From assembly GCF_900497805.2 (NCBI RefSeq), contig NW_020954610.1, forward strand, positions 34,440,835 through 34,504,834: a stretch of DNA of 64,000 nt, given 5' to 3'. Of the stretch, positions 35,211-46,265 are shown one piece after another; within the stretch, counting starts at the first letter, position 1, and every line of letters starts with the position of its first letter. The notes below the pieces were generated by a model. It ran no database searches. It worked only from the letters and a program-made list of their open reading frames with translations, and had not been told where the DNA came from. A program made the translations under genes and the position numbers. Origin of the DNA: Vombatus ursinus (Eukaryota; Chordata; Mammalia; Diprotodontia; Vombatidae).

Positions 35211-35451
35211 ATGGCTGCGGCCCGCGGTCTGGGTGTCCTGCAGGGATGCAGCGTCCGCTGGGCGGTTGCTTACTTTGCCCGGTTGGGTCAGGGCTTGGTG
35301 GCCGGTGGGTCGGGGCAGCGAATGGGTTCGGCATCGTGGCGTCGCTGCTGGGCTTCCTCGAGTGCTGGGGCAGGCCTCAGCAGGAGCTACGGTTCGGAGG
35401 CAAAAGGCGAGGAGGAGCTGAGGGTCCGATACCTGGAGGAGGAAAATAAAG
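35211..35451 (+). CDS. AUH: AUH exon 1 (methylglutaconyl-CoA hydratase, mitochondrial)
   Basis: Encodes residues 1-80 and the first base of codon 81. AUH hydrates 3-methylglutaconyl-CoA to HMG-CoA in leucine breakdown in the mitochondrial matrix and also binds AU-rich RNA. Residues 1-62 form an Ala/Gly/Arg-rich presequence with arginines at 5, 16, 24, 37, 44, 45 and 58 and no acidic residue before Glu63. The end, EEELRVRYLEEENK, matches human AUH (DELRVRHLEEENR) and marks the start of the mature protein. The ATG is the first in frame after the CpG-rich promoter. The donor is AAAG/GTGACAG at 35452, a usable but not ideal site, and the phase (1) agrees with exon 2. The presequence is poorly conserved with human, as expected for such peptides. 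Confidence 0.92.
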
Positions 35452-35660
35452 GTGACAGAGGGAAGGAGGGAGGGAGAAGAGAGGGAGCGGGGGGAGGGTG
35501 GGGGGGCGGGGAGGGAGAGACAGAGAGAGACACACAGAGAGACACAGAGACAGAGACACACAGAAAGAGACAGAGAGGGAGAGATACAGAGAGACAGAGA
35601 CACACAGAGAGACAGGGAGAGACACAGAGAGAGAGACTGAGACCGAGAGACAGAAGACGA
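35452..35660. repeat. Purine-rich GA/CA repeat with G-quadruplex motif
   Basis: Directly follows the exon 1 donor. 35489-35515 holds five G-runs (GGGGGG, GGG, GGGGGGG, GGGG, GGG) with single-base loops. From 35520 to 35650 there is an imperfect GAGACAGAGA / CACACAGAGA array. Open frames on both strands (Arg/Glu/Thr on +, Leu/Ser/Val on -) are products of the repeat. Confidence 0.9.
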
Positions 35661-35975
35661 ACACCACATATCTTTTCTCTTTAATAGAGTTAGAATACCT
35701 TTACCTCATGATTGTGGCTGAGAAGTGACTCTAGGTTCTTAAAGACTGTGCTAGTGGAATGCATGCTCTGGCAGGACCTACTGAGCTCTAGGTTGCTTGA
35801 GTCTGTCCACACCTGTCTACAAACTATGCGTTTCTATTGTCCGTGCGCTAGCCTAACTAGATCACCCCTGAAAGGTAGATAACCAAGTACGACTTTCTAG
35901 TACAACACCTCATGAAGAGTGCCTATTAAAGTATAGTTGTGACCTGCTTAAATTGAGGGAGGAAGAGGCTCTTTG
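35661..35975. other. Unassigned intron sequence
   Basis: Nothing recognised. Confidence 0.3.
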
Positions 35976-35979
35976 TTGA

Positions 35980-36320
35980 TGAAATCACAGAGCCTTGAAG
36001 TATTTATATTGAATTTTTATACTAGTAGACTAGGAAAATGATATAAACATTAGGTTTGGAGTTCAGCAAGGAACTTGATAAAAGCCCCTAAAACAGTATT
36101 GAAGGTAAAAAGGGGAGAAATGTAGGCCAGATAATATGTTATGGTTATTTTTATTCATTTGAACGTGTTGAATTTTGGCTATATTGTCCAGGAGGAAGGT
36201 TGTGTGTAAGTGGGGCTCTGTCTAAACCTTGATGTTTCCAACCTTTTTGTAAGTGACTTGAAGACCTTTATATTATACTTAATTTAGAAACTGTGGAGAG
36301 CTAAGAGGGTTAGCTGTTTT
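35980..36320 (+). repeat. CR1/L3-type LINE fragment
   Basis: GAGTTCAGCAAGGAACTTGATAAA-type text (36059-36083) translates close to the CR1 RT block 'DFSKAFDKVP'. About 180 bases on, TTTTTGTAAGTGACTTGAAG fits the following 'FINDL' block. Very old and decayed. Confidence 0.45.
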
Positions 36321-37925
36321 GTTGAGTGATCAAATCATGATCCAGAGATGTGTTAGTGAAAATGTTGTGCTTTATTACTTCAAGGATCTGTAATTCCATC
36401 AATGTGTATACTTAAAAAAATACGGAACTTGTATCATGAACTTAATTATCAACAGATATGTGAACATTTCAATACACAAAGAACAAAAATAGGATTATAT
36501 AAGAAAATGTGAATTTCAAACTGTTTAAAGCGTATGTTAAATTTAACATTGTAGTAACAAAACTGTCATGCTTGCCTGTGTCCTTTTCTTAACTTCCACT
36601 GTTGTCTGTTTTTGGGGTGTTTTCATTGGTTCTTTGCAGTCTTTTTTTTTTTCACTTTGCATCTCTTTTACAACCCACCAACTCTCTCCTGATGCTGTAG
36701 AGCCCTTCCTTTTTTTACAAATTCATATCAGTAAAAACAAATCCACATTCACTGTGTTTGAGAATGCATACCACATTCTTAGGCCATGAATGTGGATATT
36801 CTTTTCATTGATGCATATAGTACCTTGTACATAGTAAATGCACATATTGAAATTGAATGGAAAACACATTACAAGCCCTTTCTATAAGTAAATAATTTTC
36901 AAGATAAGCTGTGATTGTAAGATTATTTTGTAGCCAACCTGGTGATGAACTTCTTGGAACTTCACTATATTGAATTAAGCAACAAGCATATAGATCATCA
37001 CTGAAAAAAAAATACTGAAGTACAACAGTCCTGGAAAAGCTAAGCTAGACAGTTCACATGAAATATATTTACAGTTTTAGGTTAGTGAAACCTCAAGATG
37101 ACTCAACAATGTGACATAGCTACTAAAAATGAATACAATATTTGAACGACTATCATGTGATGGCAGTACCAAAATCGATAAGCGAAAGGAGACAGTTTAA
37201 CTCAGTTTAAATAAAAGTCTTCTAGCAATTGCAGCTGTTAAAAAATTGAATTCACTGTCTTGTGGAATATCATTTTTCCTTTCATTGGAAATTTTTATTA
37301 ATATAAAATGCTTCATAAATTTTTAGTACATGAGGCAGAGTCCATGCTAATATTTTCTGTATTGTTTCAATTTTAGTATATGTGCTGTTGAAGTAAGTGT
37401 GGTGTTTAAATGATTATTTATGGGGAGCAAATGATCTGCTTTTTGAGATTCACATAGGGGATGGGCTAAACTATGTGGGTGTTAGGAGTGGCCTTAATGC
37501 CTTATTAGGTTCTATGTTTGGACAGAATGAGGCACTTGTCTTTGAACAGTTAAAAGATTTACTTAGTCCTAATAGAGCAAGAATATGCAAGGAGAGGATA
37601 CTTAGCTTTGGCAACTGAGGGGAGGGGTCATCTCTCTCTCTCTTCAACAGGACTGGTTTGCATGGTCTTAGGAATCTACCAAATCTGAAGTGTGGTGTGT
37701 GGAAACTTTTTTGTCCCTCAGAGACTAGGAAGCCACTCCAACACAGCTAAGAGGCTTACCAGGAAGCTGGTCAGGGAAGGCCCAGCGTCTGCTTACCCTT
37801 GGTCCAGTCAGTTCCCTACTTTGTCACCTTTTAGGGAAAATCTAACCTAATACAGATTAGAGGGGAGGGATAGTAACAGTAGCCTAGTTTGACTGTAACA
37901 CAGAGTGCCTGACATCAGTCAACAA
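36321..37925. other. Unassigned intron sequence
   Basis: No gene or clear repeat. A short sense L2-like end may lie at about 36800-36860 (ACCTTGTACATAGTAAATGC). The open frames here have no recognisable motif. Confidence 0.3.
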
Positions 37926-37929
37926 GCAT

Positions 37930-38560
37930 TCATTAAGTATTTATTATAAAGGGAGTAATGTGAAATAAATTTAGAAAGGTAGATTGGAACTAGCCTTAAG
38001 AAATGGGCTAAGGGATTTACATTTTGTTCTAGAGATAATAGGAGCTCACTGAAGACATTTTTTGTGTAAGGGAGTGATACCATCAAACCTGTGCCTTGGA
38101 AAGATTATTTTGGCAGCTCTGTAGAGGACTGATTGGAGAGAGGAGAGCAGGGACATGATTTAAGAGATGGTGAGGAGATGGAACAATGACATTTGGCCAC
38201 TGGTTGACTGTGGGGGTAGTGGTGAGAGAGGAGATACCCTAAGGATGACTAGGTTGTTAACCTTGCTGGCTAGAAGGATGGTGGTGTCTTCAGCAAAAAC
38301 AGAGAAATTTGGAGGACATTGGGTTTAGAGGAGAAGATAATGAGTTGTGGTTTTGGAATTTGAGATAGATAATTGAATGTATGGAAGTAAATGAGATCAT
38401 CAAGAGTGTAATGAGAAAAGAGGATTCGGGACAGGGCCTTGAATAGACATTCATATTTAGGAAGCAGGAGAAGGATGATGATCCAGTAAAGGAGTGGTCA
38501 GATAGGAGAAACACCAGAGAACAGTGCCATGTAATCCAAGGAAGCAGAGTATAAAGATTC
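37930..38560 (-). repeat. L2 LINE, antisense
   Basis: Reversed L2: a terminal AACAAGCATTCATTAAGTAT, then, with a gap, reversed ORF2 C-terminal text GGGATTTACATTTTGTTCTA, AGGGAGTGATACCATCAAAC, and GATGATGATCCAGTAAAGGA near the right end. Decayed. Confidence 0.75.
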
Positions 38561-38574
38561 AATTCAACAAATTT

Positions 38575-41480
38575 TTATTAGATAAAAAAAATAAAAATGA
38601 AACTGCTCCATCCTCCGAGGAGCTTACATTCTACTGAAAGGGTACGCCATGTATATTAAATAAATACAAAGTATATACAAATCAATACAAAGTAATTTCA
38701 AGAAAGAGAGACCATTATCAACTGGAGGGTAGAGATTACAAATTAAAAAAAAAGTTCTTATGTAAAAGGTGTCACCTGAGCTATGCTTTGAAGAAAGTAA
38801 GATTCTGCAAGGTAGAGAAGGTGGAATCTATTCCAGACATAGAGGGTTATAGCAAATAAGGGTGCAAGACATAGGGTGCAAAAGGCAAATAAGCAGGAGG
38901 TGGAATATTTCCTTCATGGAACAGCTAGCAGGCCAATGTAATAGAGTGGAGACTACATAATAGAGAATAATATGGAATTAAACTGGACAAGTAGATGAAC
39001 ATCATATTGTGGTGGGCCTTAGATGTCAGATTAAACATTTTGTACTTTTTTTTTAAACATTTTTATTTGAAGTTTTGAATTCCAAATTCTATCCCTCCAT
39101 CTCTCCCTGAGACAGTAAGCAATCTGATACTGGTTATGCATGCACAATTATGTAAAATATTTCCATATTAGTCATTTTGTATAAGAAGATTTGAATAAAA
39201 GAAAGAAAATGAAAAATAGTGTACTTAGTCTATATTCAATCAATATAACTTCTTTCTCTGGAGGCGGATAGCATCATTTATCCTCCTTTGGTATTGTCTT
39301 AGATCATTGTATTGCAGAGAATGGCTAAGTCATTCACAGTTCTTCATCGAACAATGTTGCTGTTACTGTGTACTATGTTCTCCTGGTTCTGTTCACTTCA
39401 CTATGCATCAGTTCATATAAGTCTTTCCAGTTTTTTCCAGAATCATCCTGCTTGTCATTTCTTATAGCACAATAATATTCCATGACAATCATATACCACA
39501 GCTTGGTTAGCCATTCCTCAATTGATGACCTTTGATTTTCAATTCTTAGCCACCACAAAAAGAGCCACTATAAATCTTTTTGTACAAATAACTCCTTTTC
39601 CTTTTTTTTAGTATGTCTTTGGGATATAGATCTAGCAGTGGTATTGCAGGATCTGGATCAAAGGGTATGCACAGTTTTATAGCCATTTGAGCATTGTTCC
39701 AAATTGCTCTCTTTTATAGTGGGATCAATTCACAATTCTACCAACAGTGCATTAGTTTCCCAGTTTTCCCACATCCCCTCCAATATTCAGCATTTTCCTT
39801 TTTTGTCACATTAATCACTCTGATAGGTATAAGGAGATTCCTAAGAGTTTTTTTAATTTGCATTTCTCTGATCAGTAATAATTTGGAACATTTTTTCATA
39901 CGACTATAGATAGCTTTGATTTTTGTCTGAAAACTGCCTGTTCATATCCTTTGACCGTTTATCAACTGGGGAATGACTTATATTTTTATAAATTTGACTC
40001 AGTTCTCTATATATTTGAGAATTGAGGCCTTTATCAGAGATACGTGTTGCAAAAATTTTCCCCCAGTTTTCTGCTTTCCTTATAATTTTGGTTTCATTGG
40101 TTTTGTTTGTGCAAAAACTTTTTAATTTTATATAATCAAAATTTATTTTTATAATTTATAAATGCAAAATTTCACATTTTGTAATCCTCCTTATATCTTC
40201 TTTGGTCCTAAAATCTTCCCTTATCCATAAATCTGACAGATAAACTATTCCATGAGCTCTTAATTTGCTTATGGGATCACCCTTTATGTGTAAATCATGT
40301 ACTCATTTTGATCTTATCTTGGGATAGGTATGAGATATTGCTTTATACCTAGTTTCTGCCATACTTTTTTCCTATTTTCCTGTTTTCCTATTTTCCTAGC
40401 AGTTTTTGTCAGATAATGAGTTTTTGTTCCAAAAGTTTGGATCTTTGGGTTTATCATACACTAGATTACTATGGTCATTTACTATAATTTGAACCAAATC
40501 TATTCCACTGATCCACCACTCTGTTTCTTAGCCAATACCAGATTGTTTTGATAATTATTGCTTTATAATACAGTTTGAGATCTGGTTTGGCTAGACCACC
40601 TTCTTTCACATTTGTTTTCCCATCAATTCCCTTGTTATTCTTGAGCTTTTGTTCTTCCAGGTGAATTTTGTTATTTTTTTTTCTAGCTCTATAAAATAAT
40701 TTTTTGATAGTTTGATTGGTATGGCACTAAATATATAGATTAGGTAGAATTGTCATTTTTCTTATATCAGGTTGGCCTACCCATGAGCAATTAATATTTT
40801 GTACAAGTTTTTTAGATCTGACTTTACTTGTGTGAAAGTGTTTTATAGTTGTGTTCATATAGTTCCTGGATTTGTCTTGGCAGGTAGACTTCCAAGTATT
40901 TTATATCATCTACAGTTATTTTAAATGGAATTTCTCTTTCTCTCTCTTGCTTCTGGACATTTTATACTTTTAAAGACAACAGTCAGCCATTGAAAATTTT
41001 TGAGTAGGGGAGTAACATGATCAGATCTGTATTTTCAGAATATTGGTAGTTGTGTGGAGCATGGATTGTAGAGGAAAGAAACTGGAAACATGAAAAATAG
41101 GAGGTGATAAAAACCTGAATTAGGATTTAAGCTCTTGGAGTTAAGAGGGGGATGGAACTGAGAGATGTTTTGGAGATAGAATTATTTGAGGGAGAGGCAA
41201 GAGTCAAGGTGACTTCATGATTTTGGATCTTGGTGACTAGAAAGAAGGTGATATCAACAAAACTAGGAAAGTGTGGAGGAAGATTGAATTTTTTTGGAAA
41301 ATATAAAGATTTTTTATTTTGAATGTGTGAAGTTTGAGGTGCCTAAAGGACATCCAGGTGAACATATTCAGCAGGAAGTTGGCTGGACATTGTTAGAATT
41401 TAGGAGAGATTAGGATTGGAGAACAATGTTCCAGCAAAGGAGAATGAGAGTGAACAGTCAGAAGGAGACCCAAGAAATAG
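38575..41480 (-). repeat. L2 LINE, antisense, split by an L1
   Basis: 38575-39048 runs from the reversed L2 3' end (GAGGAGCTTACATTCTACTG) into ORF2 text (GGTGGAATCTATTCCAGACA). 40957-41480 continues it (AGTAACATGATCAGATCTGT to GAGGTGCCTAAAGGACATCC). The L1 at 39049-40956 lies between. Confidence 0.8.
39049..40956 (-). mobile_element. L1 LINE 3' part, antisense, clean insertion
   Basis: Starts with reversed poly(A) (T-run from 39046), then reversed 3' UTR and ORF2 C-terminus (TTCCTCAATTGATGACCTTT, CATCCCCTCCAATATTCAGC), and is 5' truncated in ORF2 near 40956. Duplications ACATTTTGTACTTT (39035-39048) and ACATTTTATACTTT (40957-40970), 13 of 14 matching, flank it. Minus-strand frame 39373-39558 retains MEYYCAIRNDKQD of the ORF2 C-terminus. 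Of the marsupial-type L1 family. Confidence 0.9.
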
Positions 41481-41769
41481 TGTTGAGAAAGACTCCAGTA
41501 CCATCGTCAGTGTTCCTTTTTTTCCATAGCTCTTGCCAGCACTGAATCATTGAATTTGATAATTTTTTAACAATCTGTACCAAGTGAGCATATGGTGGGA
41601 TCTTAGAGTTGTTTTGCATTTCCATGATTGTTTGAGAATTTTTATGAATTCTATCCATGATTTTACCCATTTTGTGTTATTATTATTATTATTATTTGTT
41701 TTGTTTTTCATCTTCTGAGACTTGAAGCCAAGAATGAAGTAGAAACTGGTGAGACAAAAATTAAACAAA

Positions 41770-42970
41770 AGACAAAAATTAAATCATCCCTGCTCTCAGT
41801 AGCTTATATTTTCTTGAGAGAAGAAATCATAGTATATATACAAAATAAGTATACACTAAATACAAGGTACATTTTTTTGATAGGGAATCAATTAAAGCTG
41901 GAAGGTGGGACTCAGGAAAGGCTTCATATAAGTAGTATTTGAGCTGAACTTTTAAGGTAGCTAAGGATTCTAGAAGGCAGAGATGAGGAGGGAGTATAGG
42001 TTTGGAGGACAAATTGTGCAGTGTCCTGTATAAGGTATGGCAAGAAGTTCAGGTTAGTTTGCCTGAAGAGTAGGTCAATGCATAATATATACCTGGAAAG
42101 GTAGAAAGGTTAAGTTGAAGCCAGATTGTGAAGAACTTAACTGTCAAATAGCAATTTAAAAAATTTGATCCTAGAAGTAATATGGGGCTGTGACATGGTC
42201 ATACTTATTTTTTAGGAATATAAGTTGCAGCTGTGTAGAGGGATTGTAGTGGGGAGAGACAGGATAGAGAAATCAGGCTATTTAAGTTGTCCAAGTAATA
42301 AGGGGATGAGCTACAGTGGTAGGTAGCCGTGTGAATGGAAAGAACAGGGTGAATGTGAGTGATATTGTGGGAGGATAATATGTAAGATTTAGCTGCTGAT
42401 TGGATGATGAATAGTGAGTTGTTGAGTAGTGTGACTCAGAGACTGTAAACCTGGGAAGGATACTGATGCCCTTCATGGAAGTAGGGAAATTCAGAAGAGG
42501 GATGAGTTTTTAGGGAAAGATAAATGAGTTTGTTTTGGACGTATTGAGGTTGAGATGTCTAGGAGTCATTCATCCAATAGACTATTCCTGATGTAGGACT
42601 GGTACTTAGGAAAGCCTCTAGGTGGGGTCACGAAGTTCTGGGAGTCATCTGTATAGGACTAGTAAGTTCAATGAAAGGGTATGTAGAAAGAAGAGAAGAG
42701 GCCTCAAGACAGAATCTTGAGATGTCCCATATTTAGGAAATGGGATATGAATGTTGATCCAGCAAAGAAGACTGAGGAGGAATAAGAGCTGTGCTTTGAA
42801 AACCTAGAGAAGAGAAAGGATCCAAGAAAGGTTGGTCAGGAAAAGGAGATGAGAAAGGAGAGCATTGCAGGCAGGTTTCCATGCCAGAGAAAATGCCTAG
42901 AGCCAAAAGACGGAGTGGCTTGTTTGAGGAATAGCAGGGAGTCCAGTGTCACAAGAGATAAAAACTCTCA
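41770..42970 (-). repeat. L2 LINE, antisense, long copy
   Basis: Order from left: reversed 3' UTR (CTCAGTAGCTTATATTTTCT), reversed ORF2 blocks (AGGCTTCATATAAGTAGTAT, CTGTGACATGGTCATACTTA, GTTTGTTTTGGACGTATTGA), to GCAAAGAAGACTGAGGAGGA near 42770. About 1.2 kb, the longest uninterrupted L2 copy in the window. All frames are broken. Confidence 0.75.
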
Positions 42971-43049
42971 CTCAAGTATCAGACTTTGAGAATTAGAGGG
43001 AACAAGAAAAAAAAAAACAATGTGTGATCCCATGAGACAACAACAACAA

Positions 43050-43255
43050 AAAATTAAAATAAGGCCAAGAGCTTAAAAAAAAGCAGGAATTCTCAAAACA
43101 GTTTGGTAGTGGTTAAAAAGAAGAGATGTCAATCAGGGAACGGATTAAGTACACAGAAGACAAAGAAAAGAACCAACTAGTATAGTGTTTACTAAATCCA
43201 AAGACTCCAGGTATTGTGGTAAGAACTCACTATCCGACAAAAACTGCTAAAATCT
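43050..43255 (+). repeat. L1 ORF2 fragment
   Basis: AGTTTGGTAGTGGTTAAAAA, AAATCCAAAGACTCCAGGTA and TAAGAACTCACTATCCGACA match the ORF2 C-terminal region in sense orientation (compare 8050-8190). Confidence 0.65.
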
Positions 43256-43261
43256 CACTTT

Positions 43262-43415
43262 CCAGTGTTTCCCAACCTCTCTTAATTGTATGCCTTCCCT
43301 GTTGATTATTTTCTATTTATCCAGTATTTAACTACTTTGTTCATATTTCTTTGCGTAACACAGTGCTTGGCACATCATGGGTGGCTAATAAATGCTTATT
43401 GACTGACTGACTCTT
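43262..43415 (+). repeat. L2 LINE 3' end
   Basis: ACACAGTGCTTGGCACATCA and TAATAAATGCTTATTGACTG are the L2 3' terminus in sense orientation. Confidence 0.75.
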
Positions 43416-43839
43416 ATTCTACTTATAAGATCATTTTTAAACTCTTACTTAATTTCTTCAAGTATTTGTAATGGACCTTGTGGCCAGCTGAGTTTTTCTT
43501 TTAATATTTGTTTGTTAATCTTTTGGAGTTAGTTTAGTATTCTCAGTTTGTGTCTTGAGCATCCCTGACCCTGTAATAACTTTTTATCATGGTTTTTTTG
43601 TTTTTGTTTTGTTGTTTACTTTTCTTCTAGCCTTCCTAAATTGGGGCTTTATATTACAGAAAGGCTTTGTGCCTTTGTAGAGGCAACGTCAGGGTCTTGT
43701 TTGGTCCCTGTTTTGTATTTTCTTGCTGCTTTCTCTAGATACATGTAGTGTTATATTCATTAAAGGTCTCAGGGGCAGCTCAGGATGGGGATCTGCAATT
43801 CCAGTACACCCAAAGCTATCTGATCTAGAAGAATTTTTG

Positions 43840-43925
43840 TTGCTGCTATTGTAAATAGGCAGAGCTCTAAAGCCAGCACCTTTTTAGATTAGGGTGCTGG
43901 CTTTAGAGCCCTGATTACAGTGCAG
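43840..43925. repeat. Long imperfect hairpin
   Basis: A perfect 17-bp stem (43864-43880 with 43893-43909, around GCTCTAAAGCCAGCACC) closes a 12-base loop. Outside it, GCTGC.ATTGTAA and CTGATTACAGTGCAGC extend the pairing imperfectly to about 86 bases overall. Confidence 0.85.
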
Positions 43926-44344
43926 CCTGTTGTTTACTTTTGCAAGCTCCAGACCCTAGGTTTGGTTCTGAGTAACTAAACTTTAGGATTGGCCTGGTTT
44001 GAGGCTGCTAGCACCAGCCTCTTGTCTGTTATTTAAGTGCTCTTCATGTTCAGAGTGTCTGAACTTCAGGCTCATCCTCTAAATAGAGTTTTTAGTCCTG
44101 GTTACTCAACTGTAGGCCTTTGCCTGGGCTGGAAATGAAATTTGAGATCACATTCTAGTGTCCATCTCATTCAGCTGCTCCTTGCTTCTGTTCATGGTCC
44201 TTGACCAATATATTGCCTCAGTCTAGGTCTGTTGGATCCTTTATGTGGGTGACTCTTGCTTTACCGGGACCAGTGAAGCCTGCACTAGTTCATCCTAGCT
44301 CAAGCTGTCCCACTACAAGCTAGCTCCTATTTCTCTGTATAGTT

Positions 44345-44567
44345 TGAACTATAATTTAAACCAAATCTATTCCACCAATCCACCACTCTGTTTCTTAGCC
44401 AGTACCAGATTGTTTTGATCATTATTGCTATATAATACAGTTTGAGATCTGGTTTGGCTAGACCACCTTCTTTCACATTTGTTTTCCCATCGATTCCCTT
44501 GTTATTCTTGAGCTTTTGTTCTTCCAGGTGAATTTTGTTATTTTTTTTCTAGCTTTATAAAATAGTC
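44345..44567 (-). repeat. Isolated L1 ORF2 fragment, near-identical to 40490-40700
   Basis: 222-bp piece of reversed ORF2 (CCACCACTCTGTTTCTTAGC, CAGTTTGAGATCTGGTTTGG, GGCTAGACCACCTTCTTTCA) differing from the copy at 40490-40700 at only a few positions. It has neither an L1 3' end nor poly(A). Confidence 0.85.
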
Positions 44568-44870
44568 AGGTTCAGTCCCTCATGGATCTGTAGGGATACC
44601 TTGCCCTGGAAGGTATACTTCTACAGGTGTGCTCTAGGTCCTGGTCCTCTCCTAAGTTTGTGTTGTATCTGCACCTGATCTCTGGTATAAGAGAGAGATA
44701 ACTCTGGGCTGGCTCTAGTTCCCAGCTTCTTGGGCTGGAAAAGTGACTCTGTTTTGTCATTGGATTTCATGATCACTACTTGACTTGGCACTCTTCTTAG
44801 GTCTTTGATTAATTGATTGTAGGGTTAATTTCACTGTTCTACTTCTTGCTTGTCATCTTGTTCGGTCTCT

Positions 44871-45737
44871 TAGGTTTTTTTTTTTTTAATAAGGTATTGA
44901 AAGAGCTTCCAGGTTATGTGATCAATAAGATGCAGACATTTTCTTTGGTGCTTATGATTTCTCAAACCTTTCTAAAATAAGAATTATCAAAAGAGATAAA
45001 CTTAAATGTAGTTGTCTTATTCTTCCTCACTATTTTATGGCAAGAAACAGCAGAACTCAACTTGGGTACTCCTTTACCATCCAACTCCTGAAGAAGAGGC
45101 TGAACTGTAGTAAAATGGAACCTTGCTCTTCTTTGGGTAATATCATGCATGCTGTATTGTAGCAGTGCTCAACCAGAAAACTAAAGATCAGAACAAACTG
45201 GGTCAAAGCCAGTGTGAGGTATGCATGTGTGTGTATATATGTGTCCATTAGGCTTTAAAGAAAAGGGACTAGTATCCAGCTAAGGCTTTTTTTTTCCCTT
45301 CCTCCCCTCACATCCCCCGTAGTCATTTGGGGGACAAACTGAAGCCAGCAAAAAGTGAATTCTTTAGCCAGAGAAGGGACTGAGATAGCTATGAAGCCCA
45401 GCTCTCCAGGGATCCATTGTGAAAGGGGAAGAGCTCTGAAAGTGAACAAAAAGAAAATATAAGGAAAACAGATTGAAATTATATAGGATCTCATGGGAAA
45501 GAAAATAGTTTAAAAACTTGAGCAAAAGCAAATAAACCAACAAGGAAGGGAATGTGGCCTCTAGTACACTTAAATTAGTCCAAACATTTCTGAACAAATT
45601 TTGCAAGACAAAGCAAAATGAATCAACACATGCTGGAAGCAGAGGATTCTGGATTTCCAAGAGAGTTTGGAACCACAGCAGAATGTTTCCATATGTTTCC
45701 ATATGGTTCAAGGGAGAAATAAGAATCATGGAAGCAG
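44871..45737. other. Unassigned intron sequence
   Basis: No gene or repeat recognised. The overlapping open frames on both strands (45255-45748) lack known motifs. Confidence 0.3.
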
Positions 45738-45906
45738 GGGGCAGCTAGGTGGCATGGTGGATAGAGCACCGGCCTTGGATTCAGGAGGTCCTGAGTTCAA
45801 AGTTGGTCTCAGACCAGACACTTGATACTTAACTAGCTGTGTTACCCTGGGCAAGATACTTAACACCAACTGCCTGGAGAAAAAACAAAACAAAACAAAA
45901 CGAAAA
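45738..45906 (+). mobile_element. MAR1/WSINE-type SINE
   Basis: Head GGGGCAGCTAGGTGGCATGG, GATAGAGCACCGGCCTTGGA, CTAGCTGTGTTACCCTGGGC, and a (CAAAA)n tail. No clear target duplication. Confidence 0.9.
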
Positions 45907-46084
45907 AACATTAACAGGAGAATTCTTTAAATTTGTAAAGAACTCTCTACTGATACTATGTTAAAACTCAAAAATTGAGAAAGGAAGCACTTTACTAGAC
46001 TCTTTATGCATGCAATATAATTCTAATACCTTAACTCTGGGAAGGATAAAGCACAAAAGAACAACAAGAGAATATCATTATTGA

Positions 46085-46265
46085 TAACCAATTAAAATTT
46101 TTTCCTACTTAATAGTATTTTATTTTTTCCAATTACTTGTAAAGATAGTTTTCAACATTCAGTTTTATAAGATTTTAAATTCCAAATTTTTTTTCTTTCC
46201 CTTCCTTCCCCACTCCCCAAGACAGCATGCAATCTGATATAGGCTATATGTGTACAATCATAACC
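46085..46265 (-). repeat. Short L1 3' end, antisense
   Basis: TTTTCAACATTCAGTTTTAT, AATTCCAAATTTTTTTTCTT and CAGCATGCAATCTGATATAG are the reversed L1 3' terminus. Heavily 5' truncated, inserted in or next to an older sense L1. Confidence 0.75.

Larger units (their letters stand above)
43420..44870 (-). mobile_element. Old L1 5' part (leader, ORF1 start), antisense
   Basis: The right end CTTGTCATCTTGTTCGG is in the place of the reversed CCAAGATGGC-type L1 5' terminus. The GC-richer stretch resembles the antisense leader at 22980-23560 in style. At 43440-43600 possible ORF1 N-terminal text reads in reverse. A 222-bp ORF2 fragment (44345-44567) and a hairpin (43840-43925) lie inside. The assignment is tentative. 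Confidence 0.4.

Noticed and set aside
35094-35669. 191-codon minus-strand frame rich in Leu, Ser, Cys and Val, and several + strand Arg/Glu/Thr frames
   Set aside because: They are translations of the GA/CA repeat and of AUH exon 1 in the wrong frame. No start context, domain or splice evidence.
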